This document shows, in pieces, positions 25,804-34,255 of a stretch of 64,000 nt of DNA (position 1 is the stretch's first letter; every line of letters starts with the position of its first letter). Origin of the DNA: Haloferax larsenii JCM 13917. GTDB taxonomy: Archaea > Halobacteriota > Halobacteria > Halobacteriales > Haloferacaceae. The notes below the pieces were generated by a model. The model did no database searches and had not been told where the DNA came from. It saw only the letters and a list, made by a program, of their open reading frames with translations. A program made the translations under genes and the position numbers. Location of the stretch: positions 452,786-516,785 of the forward strand of contig NZ_AOLI01000019.1 of the NCBI RefSeq assembly GCF_000336955.1, written 5' to 3'.

Positions 25804-26067
25804 ATGGAGTGGAAGTTATTCGCCGACCTCGCGGAGGTCGCCGGGTCCCGAACGGTCGAAGTCGAGGTCGAACGCGACGCGACCGTCGGCGACGCCCTCG
25901 ACGCGCTCGTCGGGAGCCACCCGCCGCTCGAATCCCGCGTGTTCGCCGACGACGGCGGGCTCTACGAGCACATCAACGTCCTTCGAAACGGCGAGCCCGC
26001 GGCGCTCGACGCGGCAGTCGAAGTCGGTGACGAACTCGCCCTCTTCCCGCCGGTCAGCGGTGGCTAG
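25804..26067 (+). CDS. samp1: Small archaeal modifier protein 1 (ubiquitin-like, MoaD-type)
   Basis: An 87-residue beta-grasp protein ending in the diglycine SGG that is adenylated by the E1-like enzyme UbaA and then joined to target lysines. In Haloferax it also serves as the MoaD-type sulfur carrier for molybdopterin. The start MEWKLFADLAEVAGSRTV and the end ALFPPVSGG match my memory of Haloferax volcanii SAMP1 with few changes. An ATG at 25777 overlapping the previous stop would add nine residues absent from that protein, so 25804 is used. The link to its upstream neighbours is positional only. Confidence 0.93.
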   Translation: MEWKLFADLAEVAGSRTVEVEVERDATVGDALDALVGSHPPLESRVFADDGGLYEHINVLRNGEPAALDAAVEVGDELALFPPVSGG

Positions 26068-26076
26068 TCGCGGGCT

Positions 26077-27150
26077 TCAGGTCATCGCGTCAGACCGAAG
26101 GTTCGGGTTCTCACGGACGAACTGAACCAGTTGGTCGGCGTAGGACTCGAACGCTGGCGGGGCGATACCGGACCCCGCCAAGTGTGCTCGGGCGTTCGCG
26201 CCGACGTACTGCGTCGGGTGCGTGAAGTACGCGAGCGTCTCCGGTTCGATACCGACGAGCGATTCGAGTGTGTCCCACCGTTCGAGTGCGGACTGCGCGA
26301 CGCGACGGGGGAGTGGGAGCGCGAGACCGGCCCTGTCCGCCGCGTCGAGGAGCGCCGACACGAACTGGCGAATCGTCGGTGGATTCGGGTCGCACAACTG
26401 GTAGGTGGTGTTCTCGGCGCGGTCGAGTCGAGAGAGGTAGTCGATAGCCTCGACGACGTAGTCGCGCGGGACGACGTTCAACTCGGCCGCGTCCGGGTCG
26501 CCGAGTCGCGGGACGACCGCGATGGACGGTTGTCGAAGGAGCCAGCGAACGAGGTAGTACGGCCCGTCGTACTTCTGGGTCTCGCCGGTTCTGCTGTCGC
26601 CGACGACGATTGCCGGTCGGTACACCGTCGCGGGAACCGCGTCCATTCGCTCGCGGACCAGCACTTCCGCGCGGAACTTCGTCTCCTCGTAGTGGTTGTT
26701 GAACGTCTGTCCGACGTCGAGGTCGGACTCGGTGAAGACGCCGTCGTACCGACCGCTGACGTAACAGGTGCTGACGTAGTGCAGTCTGTCGACGCTGGCT
26801 GACTCGGCGAAGTCGAGGACGTGGCGCGTTCCGTCGACGTTGACCGCTTGTCCGACTTCGGGACTGACGCCGAGGTCGTAGACTGCAGCGAGGTGGTACA
26901 CCGTCGTGGTCCGTGCTTCGAGCGCCGAGTACGTCTCGGCGTCGAGGCCGAGTTCCGGGTCGGTGATGTCGCCTTCGACGAGCGTGAGGGACTCGCACCA
27001 ACCCGGTCCGAAAATGTCCGTCGCCCGCGACACAGCACGGTCGTAGTACCGCGGTTGCACGAGACAGACGACTTCGTCGGTTCGGTCGCCGAGTCGGCCG
27101 ACCAGCGCGCTCCCGAGGAATCCCGGGAAGCCAGTGAGGAAGACGCTCAC
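26077..27150 (-). CDS. Extended short-chain dehydrogenase/reductase (thioester-reductase-like)
   Basis: A 357-residue NAD(P)-dependent enzyme with an N-terminal Rossmann motif TGFPGFLG (a GxxGxxG variant) and a catalytic Tyr-Lys pair in HYEETK, about 150 residues later. The pattern (STCYVSGRY before the YxxxK) fits the NAD-binding-4/thioester reductase branch, which reduces fatty-acyl or peptidyl thioesters, as well as UDP-sugar epimerases. The GTG start overlaps the stop of the aldehyde dehydrogenase gene by four bases, so the two are co-translated. Converting an acyl group to an aldehyde, or an aldehyde to an acid, by the pair is a reasonable but unproven idea. Confidence 0.75.
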   Translation of the reverse strand: MSVFLTGFPGFLGSALVGRLGDRTDEVVCLVQPRYYDRAVSRATDIFGPGWCESLTLVEGDITDPELGLDAETYSALEARTTTVYHLAAVYDLGVSPEVGQAVNVDGTRHVLDFAESASVDRLHYVSTCYVSGRYDGVFTESDLDVGQTFNNHYEETKFRAEVLVRERMDAVPATVYRPAIVVGDSRTGETQKYDGPYYLVRWLLRQPSIAVVPRLGDPDAAELNVVPRDYVVEAIDYLSRLDRAENTTYQLCDPNPPTIRQFVSALLDAADRAGLALPLPRRVAQSALERWDTLESLVGIEPETLAYFTHPTQYVGANARAHLAGSGIAPPAFESYADQLVQFVRENPNLRSDAMT

Positions 27151-28712
27151 GGCCCCAACTCCGAGACGCGTTTCCAGAGTCGAGCGCCGACTGTCGCGGC
27201 CTCCGCCCAGAGTCGCTTTCCGCGCTTGGGCGGCGAGAGCGACACGACTCGCTGGGTCGCGACTGTCTGTGACTCCGTGTACTTTCGCATGCCACGCCGG
27301 CCGTGACGGCGACCGATTCCCGAGTCTTTCATTCCGCCCATCGGGGCGTCGAACGACCCCCACGCCGCGATATAGGCGTCGTTGACGTTGACGGTCCCGG
27401 CTTCCAGTCGCGTCGCGACTTGCTCGCCTCTGTCTTTGTTCTCCGTCCAGACGCTCGCGTTCAACCCGTAGGCCGAGTCGTTCGTTCGCTCGATTGCTTC
27501 CGAGACGCTCTCGACTTCGTACAGCGAAACGACCGGGCCGAACGTCTCCTCGTCGGCGAGTGTCATCTCGGGCGTCACGTCGGTGAGAACCGTCGGTTCG
27601 TAGAAGTATGGCCCGAGGTCGGGTCGAGCGCGCCCGCCCGTGAGAACTGTCGCACCCTGCTCGACCGCGTCTTCGACGTGGGCTTCGACCTTCGCGAGCA
27701 ACTCACCGTCGAGCAATGAGCCCACGTCGTGGTCGTAATCGTAGCCCGCGTCGAGCGCGAGCGCGCGTGTCTCGCGGAGGAAGGCGTCGCGGAAGTCGTC
27801 GGCGACGGACTCGTGGACGTAGATTCGCTCGATGGAGATACAGAGCTGTCCGGCGTTAGCGAAACAGCCTTTGACAGCGCCGCGAGCCGCTTTTTCCACG
27901 TCAGCGTCGTCGAGGACGAGAAGCGCGTTCTTTCCGCCGAGTTCGAGCGAACACTCCGTGAGGTGACGGCCCGCCGCCTCGGCGACGATGCGACCGACTT
28001 CGGTGCTGCCGGTGAAACTCACGTGGTCGACCGCCTCGACGAGCGGGTCGCCGAGTGTCGGTCCCTCGCCGGTGACGACTTGCAGGACGCCTTCCGGAAG
28101 ACCGCACTCGTGGAGGAGTTCGAGCCCCCACAGCGGCGTAAACGGCGTTCCCTCGTCTGGCTTGATGACGACGCTGTTTCCGGCGAGCAGCGCGGGAATC
28201 GCTTCGGAGAGAGACAGCGACAGCGGGTAGTTCCACGGTGAGATGATGCCGACGACGCCGACGGGGTGGTGGTGTTCGACGGTCTTGGTCAAGAGCGGAA
28301 TCGCACCGCCGCGACGGGTGGGAGTGAGCACCTGCTCGGCGTGGTTTCCGTAATACCGTGCAGCGCTCGCGGCGTCGAGAACTTCTTCGAGCGCGTCCAC
28401 GCGAGCCTTTCCAGTTTCGGTCTGGATGATGTCGAGAATCGACTCGCGGCGGTCGAGCAGTGCGTCGTGGAACCGGCGAATCACGGCGACGCGGTCTTCG
28501 ACCGGCCACGACGCCCACTCGTCTGCGGCCGCTCGGGCGTCTTCGACGGCAGTTCGAGCGTCGTCGGGCGTCGCTATGGGGACGTCGCCGACGACGCTGT
28601 CGTCGTACGGTGCGCGAACTGGGAGCGAATCGCGGTTAGCTGGGGGTGCAGCGAGACCTGCGAGCGCGTCGAACCGCTCGCGGGCGACCGGGGAGGAAGG
28701 GGCGTCGGCCAT
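27147..28712 (-). CDS. NAD(P)-dependent aldehyde dehydrogenase
   Basis: A 521-residue aldehyde dehydrogenase that oxidises an aldehyde to the acid. The catalytic Cys is in NAGQLCISIERIYV, the general base Glu in LELGGKNALL, and the cofactor loop is in FTGSTEVGR. The start MADAPSSPVA is chosen over a GTG two codons upstream. The C-terminal extension after the normal family end (RLWAEAATVGARLWKRVSELGP) is about 25 residues. It resembles succinate-semialdehyde/betaine-aldehyde type enzymes. The reductase gene follows with a four-base overlap. Confidence 0.88.
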   Translation of the reverse strand: MADAPSSPVARERFDALAGLAAPPANRDSLPVRAPYDDSVVGDVPIATPDDARTAVEDARAAADEWASWPVEDRVAVIRRFHDALLDRRESILDIIQTETGKARVDALEEVLDAASAARYYGNHAEQVLTPTRRGGAIPLLTKTVEHHHPVGVVGIISPWNYPLSLSLSEAIPALLAGNSVVIKPDEGTPFTPLWGLELLHECGLPEGVLQVVTGEGPTLGDPLVEAVDHVSFTGSTEVGRIVAEAAGRHLTECSLELGGKNALLVLDDADVEKAARGAVKGCFANAGQLCISIERIYVHESVADDFRDAFLRETRALALDAGYDYDHDVGSLLDGELLAKVEAHVEDAVEQGATVLTGGRARPDLGPYFYEPTVLTDVTPEMTLADEETFGPVVSLYEVESVSEAIERTNDSAYGLNASVWTENKDRGEQVATRLEAGTVNVNDAYIAAWGSFDAPMGGMKDSGIGRRHGRRGMRKYTESQTVATQRVVSLSPPKRGKRLWAEAATVGARLWKRVSELGP

Positions 28713-28788
28713 ACACACCCCATTGGGCGCGAGGCTACTAACCAGCGTGGGACGAAACAGAGAACGGAGAGCTGATTTCGGGGCCTTA

Positions 28789-29631
28789 CTAGTCGGGCCG
28801 CGGCAGTGCGGTAAAGAGAGTCTGGACGATAGAGAACGGGTCGTAGACGGACTGGTGGCACTGGCAGTAGACGCCGTCTTCTGCGTTGAACTTGGCGGCG
28901 TCGGCAGCCTGCTTGTAGCCAGGGACACAGCAGAAGTGCGTACACTTGTTGAGCCATGCGATGACACCCTGGTCCGTCGAAGCGGCGAGCCAGTCGTTGT
29001 CCTGGGCCGCCTCTTCGATGCGCTCAGAGCGGAGGATCTGAATCGGCATCGTGTCTTCGGCGTCCTGCGAGCGCCACGTTCCGGTGGCGGGCTTCCCGAG
29101 GCCGTCTCGTCCGATACCGTTGCCCCACTCTTTGTAGTCGCCGAAGTCTTCGATGTTCAGCTTGTCGCCGGCGCTGTAGGCGTCCTTCTGCCAATCGTAG
29201 CCGCCGGAGTCGGCGCGGAAGTAGTTGTCAGACTCGTAGTCCGGTGCGAGACCGCCGTAGGACTGCACACCGCAGTACTGGAACCACGCCGAGGAGTAGG
29301 TGACGCCGGACCCTTTGTAGTCGTCAGTCTCGGCGATTTTGATGTCGATACCGTTCTGTGTAACCGTCTTGACTTCCGGCCAGACACCCTTGATGAACCC
29401 ATCGCTGTCGATTTCGATAGGAATCTGGGGCATCCCGCGCGGTGCCGGTCCTGCGGTGTTCTCGATGGCGTACGCCTGCGTCGGACCGCCACCCGCACCT
29501 GGGGAGGTAGTGGCGGAATTGATGGCGGCCGCACCAGTCGTTCCCACGCCCGCGAGCGCCGCTCCCCCAACGACGCCTTTGACGAACCGACGGCGACCCG
29601 AGTCGTCGGGGTACTTGTCGCTATCGCTCAT
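28789..29631 (-). CDS. Tat-exported Rieske iron-sulfur protein
   Basis: A 280-residue Rieske protein. The twin-arginine start GRRRFVKGVVGG (residues 12-23) leads into a short hydrophobic anchor. Cluster ligands are C230 and H232 in CTHFCC and C256 and H259 in CQCH, with C235 and C258 well placed for the stabilising disulfide. This fits the Rieske subunit of a bc1/b6f-type complex, which takes electrons from quinol, but no cytochrome b gene lies in the window. A large insert (about residues 60-225) precedes the cluster domain, longer than in bacterial Rieske proteins. It is divergent from ppc. Confidence 0.88.
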   Translation of the reverse strand: MSDSDKYPDDSGRRRFVKGVVGGAALAGVGTTGAAAINSATTSPGAGGGPTQAYAIENTAGPAPRGMPQIPIEIDSDGFIKGVWPEVKTVTQNGIDIKIAETDDYKGSGVTYSSAWFQYCGVQSYGGLAPDYESDNYFRADSGGYDWQKDAYSAGDKLNIEDFGDYKEWGNGIGRDGLGKPATGTWRSQDAEDTMPIQILRSERIEEAAQDNDWLAASTDQGVIAWLNKCTHFCCVPGYKQAADAAKFNAEDGVYCQCHQSVYDPFSIVQTLFTALPRPD

Positions 29632-29822
29632 ATCAGGAACTTCGCCCCGTCCAGTAAAAGCGTGACGAATCCCCCGTGTGAGTGGGACGCACGAAACCGC
29701 CGTCCTCAATACTTTGGGCCACTAAATACTATGATTCTCGGTTTTTGGTGGAATCCACCAGTCGTTTACTAACGTTTGTTTGGATGGGCATTTCGGGCAA
29801 TTTTTCGGCGCTACGCCTGCCC

Positions 29823-29830
29823 TTTTACAA
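29823..29830 (+). promoter_or_regulatory. ppc: TATA-like box for ppc
   Basis: TTTTACAA is centred 29 bases before the ATG at 29856, suggesting a leaderless ppc transcript. Confidence 0.5.
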
Positions 29831-29837
29831 TGTGGTA

Positions 29838-29855
29838 CTCGTATTTGAGTACGAG
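29838..29855. promoter_or_regulatory. ppc: Inverted repeat between the ppc TATA box and start codon
   Basis: CTCGTA-TTTGAG-TACGAG is a perfect 6-bp inverted repeat with a 6-bp spacer that ends on the base before the ATG. It covers the expected transcription start and could be an operator. Confidence 0.45.
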
Positions 29856-32549
29856 ATGCAACTGCACACCAGAGACGTCAGACAGGACGTTCGCGAGCTG
29901 GGGGCGCTGCTCGGGGACGTTCTGGAAGCCCAAACCTCCACGGCGTCGTTCGAGACGGTAGAAGAACTTCGACAGTCCGCCATCGCCTATCGAAAAGGCG
30001 AGGCGGGGTCACGCGAAGCACTCTACGACGTCGTCGCCGACCTCGACCCGGAGACCGAAAGCGTCGTCGCCCGCGCCTTTACGACCTACTTCGAACTCAT
30101 CAACCTCGCTGAGGAGCGCGAGCGCGTCCGTGTCATCAGAGAAGCCTCGCAGGAAGGAACGCTCGAAGACGGCATCTTAGATACACTCGACGCCCTCCGC
30201 GACGAAGATGTCGACGAGGACCTCCTCGGGCGCGTGCTCGAAGACGTGCTCATCGAGCCGACGTTCACCGCACACCCGACCGAGGCACGTCGCAAGACGG
30301 TGAAAGCAAAGCTTCGCTCCATCGCCAACCGACTGGAAGGCATCGACGAACGACGCCTCACGGACCTCGAACACGACCAAGAGTGGCGACACATCATCGC
30401 CGAAGTAACGAGTCTCTGGCAGACCTCGCAGGTCCGCAATCGCCGCCCCGAGCCGACCGACGAGGCGCGGAACGTCCAGTGGTATCTGGAGAACATCCTG
30501 TTCGACGTGGTCGGCGAAGTGTACGAGGAACTCGAAGAGGAGTTCCACGACGAGTACCCCGACCTCGACGTCCCGAAGCTCTTCGAGTTCCGGTCGTGGG
30601 CCGGGTCCGACCGCGACGGCAACCCCTTCGTCACGCCCGAAGTGACAGAAGAGACGCTCGAACGGCAGCGAAGCGTCGTCTTAGAGAAATACAGTGACGC
30701 CCTGAAACGACTCTCTGGTGTGCTCAGTCAGGACGCCACACGAATCGACCTCGGTCCCGAACTGGAGCGGTCGCTGAAAGCCGACCGCGAACTGCTCCCG
30801 GTCGTCGCCGACGAAGTCGACGAACGGTACCCCGACGAGCCGTACCGCCAGAAGCTGAAGTTGATGCGCGAGCGCCTGCGCCGCATCGAGGACGTTCGCC
30901 CGAACGGCTACCGCGAGCCGCAGGAACTGATGGACGACCTCGCGGTCATCGACGCCAGCCTCCGCGGAACCGGAGCCGAACAGGTCGCGGACGTGTACGT
31001 CGAACCCCTGATGCGACAGGTCGATACGTTCGGCTTCACGCTCGCCAGCCTCGACCTTCGCGACCACCAGGAGAACCACACCGAGGCGGTCCACGAGGCA
31101 CTGGCTCACGAGGGAATCGACTATCAGAGTCGTCCCGAAGAAGAGCGCGTCGAACTCCTCACCGACGCGATGCTCCAAGAAGAGCCCATCGTCGACCTCG
31201 ACGAACCGGGCGACGTATCCGAGACGGCACAGCGCGTCCTCCGCCGCTTCCGGAAACTCGGCGAGTGGCAGCGCGAGTACGGCGTCAGCGCCATCGACAC
31301 CTACTGTATCTCGATGACCGAAGAGCCGTCGCACGTGCTCGAAGTCCTCTTCCTCGCGGACCAAGCGGGCGTCGTCTCCCTGCCGGACCACTGCGGTCTC
31401 GACGTGGTTCCCCTCCTCGAAACCGAATCGGCGCTGAACGGCGCGCGGCGCATCATGGGAACGCTGTTCGAAAACGAGGCCTACGGGAAGGCGCTGGCCG
31501 CCCGGAACAACGTCCAGGAGATTATGCTCGGGTACTCCGACTCGAACAAGGAAAACGGCTTCCTCGCGGCCAACTGGGACCTCTACAAGAACCAGCGCCG
31601 CCTCGCCGACATCTGCGACGACTTCGACGTCACGATGCGGTTGTTCCACGGTCGCGGCGGGTCCATCTCGCGCGGCGGCGGCCCGATGAACGAGGCCATG
31701 CTGGCGCTCCCGAACGAGACCATCACCGGCCAAATCAAGTTCACCGAGCAGGGCGAGGCTATCGCCGAGAAGTACGCCAACCCGCGAATCGCCGAGCGCA
31801 ACCTCGAACAGATGCTCAACGCGCAGATTCGGGCGCGCCTGAACGCGATTCGCCAACCCGAAGAGCACGTCCCGGAAGAGTGGGTCGACGCCATGGACAC
31901 GATGGCCACGACCGCCCGCGCGGAGTACCGTGACCTCCTCGAATCCGAGGGCTTCGTCTCCTACTTCGAGCAGGCGACGCCCATCACCGTCATCGAGGAA
32001 CTCAACCTCGGGTCGCGCCCGGCCTCGCGGTCGGACGAACGCAGTGTCGAAGACCTCCGCGCCATCCCGTGGGTGTTCTCGTGGACGCAGTCGCGGTGTA
32101 TCCTCCCCGGGTGGTACTCGCTTGCCGCGGGTGTCGAAGCCTATCTCGACGACGGCGGCGACCTCGACACCCTCCGCGAGATGTACGACGAGTGGCCGTT
32201 CTTCCGAAGCACGCTCGACAACGCCGCGATGGCTATCGCCCGCACCGACCTCGAAATCGCGTCGGACTACGCGGACCTCGCCGACGAAGAGCTTCGAGAG
32301 ACGTTCTTCCCGCGTCTCCAAGCCGAGTACGAGTCCGCAGAGGGACTCATGCTCGATATCATCGGCCGCGACGGACTGCTGAAGCGGGAGTGGCTCGAAG
32401 ACAGCCTTCGGCGTCGCAACCCCTACGTCGACCCGCTGAACCTCTTGCAGACGCACCTGCTCGCGCAGAACCATCGCACCGACGAAGAAGAACGAACCCT
32501 GCGGCTCACCGTCAAAGGCATCGCCGCCGGGATGAAGAACACCGGCTGA
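29856..32549 (+). CDS. ppc: Phosphoenolpyruvate carboxylase
   Basis: An 897-residue enzyme that adds bicarbonate to phosphoenolpyruvate to give oxaloacetate, refilling the citric-acid cycle. The catalytic His is H140 in FTAHPTE; other blocks are GSDRDGNP, MLGYSDSNKENGF and FHGRGGSISRGGGP (the mobile loop and active-site Arg/Gly). Length is that of bacterial-type enzymes, not the short archaeal form, so the gene probably came from bacteria long ago. The frame is open 58 codons upstream, but MQLHTRDVRQ is the family start and fits the promoter. Confidence 0.95.
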   Translation: MQLHTRDVRQDVRELGALLGDVLEAQTSTASFETVEELRQSAIAYRKGEAGSREALYDVVADLDPETESVVARAFTTYFELINLAEERERVRVIREASQEGTLEDGILDTLDALRDEDVDEDLLGRVLEDVLIEPTFTAHPTEARRKTVKAKLRSIANRLEGIDERRLTDLEHDQEWRHIIAEVTSLWQTSQVRNRRPEPTDEARNVQWYLENILFDVVGEVYEELEEEFHDEYPDLDVPKLFEFRSWAGSDRDGNPFVTPEVTEETLERQRSVVLEKYSDALKRLSGVLSQDATRIDLGPELERSLKADRELLPVVADEVDERYPDEPYRQKLKLMRERLRRIEDVRPNGYREPQELMDDLAVIDASLRGTGAEQVADVYVEPLMRQVDTFGFTLASLDLRDHQENHTEAVHEALAHEGIDYQSRPEEERVELLTDAMLQEEPIVDLDEPGDVSETAQRVLRRFRKLGEWQREYGVSAIDTYCISMTEEPSHVLEVLFLADQAGVVSLPDHCGLDVVPLLETESALNGARRIMGTLFENEAYGKALAARNNVQEIMLGYSDSNKENGFLAANWDLYKNQRRLADICDDFDVTMRLFHGRGGSISRGGGPMNEAMLALPNETITGQIKFTEQGEAIAEKYANPRIAERNLEQMLNAQIRARLNAIRQPEEHVPEEWVDAMDTMATTARAEYRDLLESEGFVSYFEQATPITVIEELNLGSRPASRSDERSVEDLRAIPWVFSWTQSRCILPGWYSLAAGVEAYLDDGGDLDTLREMYDEWPFFRSTLDNAAMAIARTDLEIASDYADLADEELRETFFPRLQAEYESAEGLMLDIIGRDGLLKREWLEDSLRRRNPYVDPLNLLQTHLLAQNHRTDEEERTLRLTVKGIAAGMKNTG

Positions 32550-32698
32550 GCGACACCCAGATTCGGCGAGGCGAGCCTCTCGGGACGCAGGGACCGAGAC
32601 ACGCGAGGCTGACTTCAGCAGTCACTCACGGGCCGCGGTGCGGTCCCGGCCACCCACCGGAATCGCCACCTCACTTGCCAGCTTTCAACCGCGTCAGG

Positions 32699-32866
32699 TC
32701 AGGCGCGCCGGAGGTCGTACGGATTCGAACAGACAGGGCACGTTTCGCGCGTGAGGCGATACTCTGGTTTGACGCCCTGTCTGACTCCATCGAAATCGGC
32801 GTCACCCTCGTAACTCGGTTCGACGTGCTGTCCACAGTGCGGACAGGCCACCACCACTGTCGCCAT
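32699..32866 (-). CDS. Zinc-finger micro-protein
   Basis: A 55-residue protein with two zinc-ribbon half-sites: ACPHCGQH near residue 8 and TCPVCSNP near residue 43, i.e. CPxC and CPxC about 32 residues apart. The rest is acidic. Haloferax genomes encode many such one-domain zinc micro-proteins, several with effects on growth or stress, but this one cannot be assigned. ATG at 32866 is the only start that gives an N-terminus right before the first knuckle. Confidence 0.75.
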   Translation of the reverse strand: MATVVVACPHCGQHVEPSYEGDADFDGVRQGVKPEYRLTRETCPVCSNPYDLRRA

Positions 32867-32981
32867 ACGAGACCCTACGAGAGTATCTCTCATATACGTT
32901 AACCCGGATTGCGAAAGGCTCGCATAAGGGGGTGAACGATTCGCCCAGCCCCCCACATTCTGAAAGAATCTCGCCTGAGCG

Positions 32982-33782
32982 TTAGCTCTGATTCCACGGC
33001 GCTTCGTCGAAGTCGACGATGCGGTGGTGTTCGTCGAGCGCGTCGATAGCAGCGATATCGTCGGCGGAGAGTTCGATATCGAGCGCGGCGAGGTTGTCAC
33101 GGATGTGTTCGGGCGAGGCGGCCTTCGGAATCGGGGTGGCACCCTTCTCGACGAGCCACGCCAGCGACACCTGCGCGGGCGAGGCCTCGTGCTTCTCGGC
33201 GATGTCGACGAGCGTGTCGTTGTCGGCGACTTCGTTGCGCGCGATTGGCGAGTACGCGACCAGATGGTGGCCGTCTTCCTCGGCCATCCCGAGCAGTTCC
33301 TCCTGCTGAAGCAGCGGGTGCATCTCGACCTGATGGGCGAAAAGCGGCGTTTCGAGTCGGTCCAGTGCCTCTTCGAGTTGGTCGGGTCGGAAGTTACTGA
33401 GGCCGACGTTGGCGACGATGCCCTCCTCGACGAGTTCGTCGAGCGCCGCGAGCGTCTCGTCGGGGTCGTAGGAGTCCAGCGGCCAGTGGACGTACAAGAG
33501 GTCGATAGTCTCGACGCCGAGCTTCTCGGCCGATTCGCGGGCCGTCTTCAGCACGTCGTCGAAGCCGAGGTTGTCGGTGTCCAGTTTCGTCGCCACGAAG
33601 ATATCGTCGATATCGACGTCAGATTCCGCGAGGGCCTCGCCGACGAACTCCTCGTTGTCGTACATCTGGGCCGTGTCGATGTGGCGATAGCCCACGTCGA
33701 GGGCCGTCGTGACGGCCTCGATGCACTCGTCTCTGTCTTCGAGTTTGTACGTCCCGAAGCCGAGTTGCGGGAATTCCTTCAT
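32982..33782 (-). CDS. Aldo/keto reductase
   Basis: A 266-residue NAD(P)H-dependent oxidoreductase of the TIM-barrel AKR family. The tetrad is visible: Asp in RHIDTAQMYD with the Tyr four residues on, Lys in ATKLDTDN, and His in LLYVHWPLD. The SNF block (GLSNFRPDQ) and a cofactor loop (PIPKAASPEHIRDN) follow. Length is typical of AKR5-like 2,5-diketo-D-gluconate reductases, but the substrate is not determined. It stands alone between the micro-protein and a gene-free stretch. Confidence 0.88.
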   Translation of the reverse strand: MKEFPQLGFGTYKLEDRDECIEAVTTALDVGYRHIDTAQMYDNEEFVGEALAESDVDIDDIFVATKLDTDNLGFDDVLKTARESAEKLGVETIDLLYVHWPLDSYDPDETLAALDELVEEGIVANVGLSNFRPDQLEEALDRLETPLFAHQVEMHPLLQQEELLGMAEEDGHHLVAYSPIARNEVADNDTLVDIAEKHEASPAQVSLAWLVEKGATPIPKAASPEHIRDNLAALDIELSADDIAAIDALDEHHRIVDFDEAPWNQS

Positions 33783-34255
33783 ACGCGAGTACACTCGATG
33801 GGACGCTTCAAAGCCTGCGATTGCGGAACAGGTCTCCGCCGCTCTGCTGGAATCCACGCAGCGTCGCTGGCGACGAACTTAGGAGGGAGAGGCTGGCGGT
33901 TCGTCGCTGAGTGGGGAGGACGTGTCAACCCACCAAAACCACTAAGTGAGAGTTCGTAGATTGTGCGCCTGAACCGTTCTATGACCTGCTGGCGTGCGAT
34001 TCGCTCAGTGTACGACCCGCTCACGCGCACTGCCGCGTGAGGGACCCGATAGCCGCAGCACTCGGGTTCGCGCCGCTACGTTCTGTAGCCGAAGTACACT
34101 GACCGAACACACACGTCAATGCAGATATTCGCTGAGCCACCGGCGGAGAGCCGGGGCTCGTTCGATAGTCGTTCGCCTTCCAAACACCAGCCGTCTCGCT
34201 CGCACTCGTGCAGGCCGAGTGACCACCTCGCGCCGACTGCCGAAGGTGGTCGCCG
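33783..34255. other. Gene-free stretch with one hairpin
   Basis: About 470 bases without a convincing frame on either strand. The main structure is an 8-bp hairpin CTCACGCG-CACTGC-CGCGTGAG at 34020-34041. The region before the MFS gene holds its promoter, but no clear TATA box was found. Confidence 0.5.

Noticed and set aside
30681-32474. 597-codon frame antisense to ppc
   Set aside because: It mirrors the ppc codon pattern, has no start context, and ppc is certain on the other strand.
34020-34041. Hairpin as a tRNA or IS remnant
   Set aside because: Only one 8-bp stem; no cloverleaf arms, no anticodon loop and no transposase-like frame nearby.
33783-34255. tRNA gene in the gap before the MFS gene
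   Set aside because: No TTCRANNC box with a matching acceptor stem could be found on either strand.
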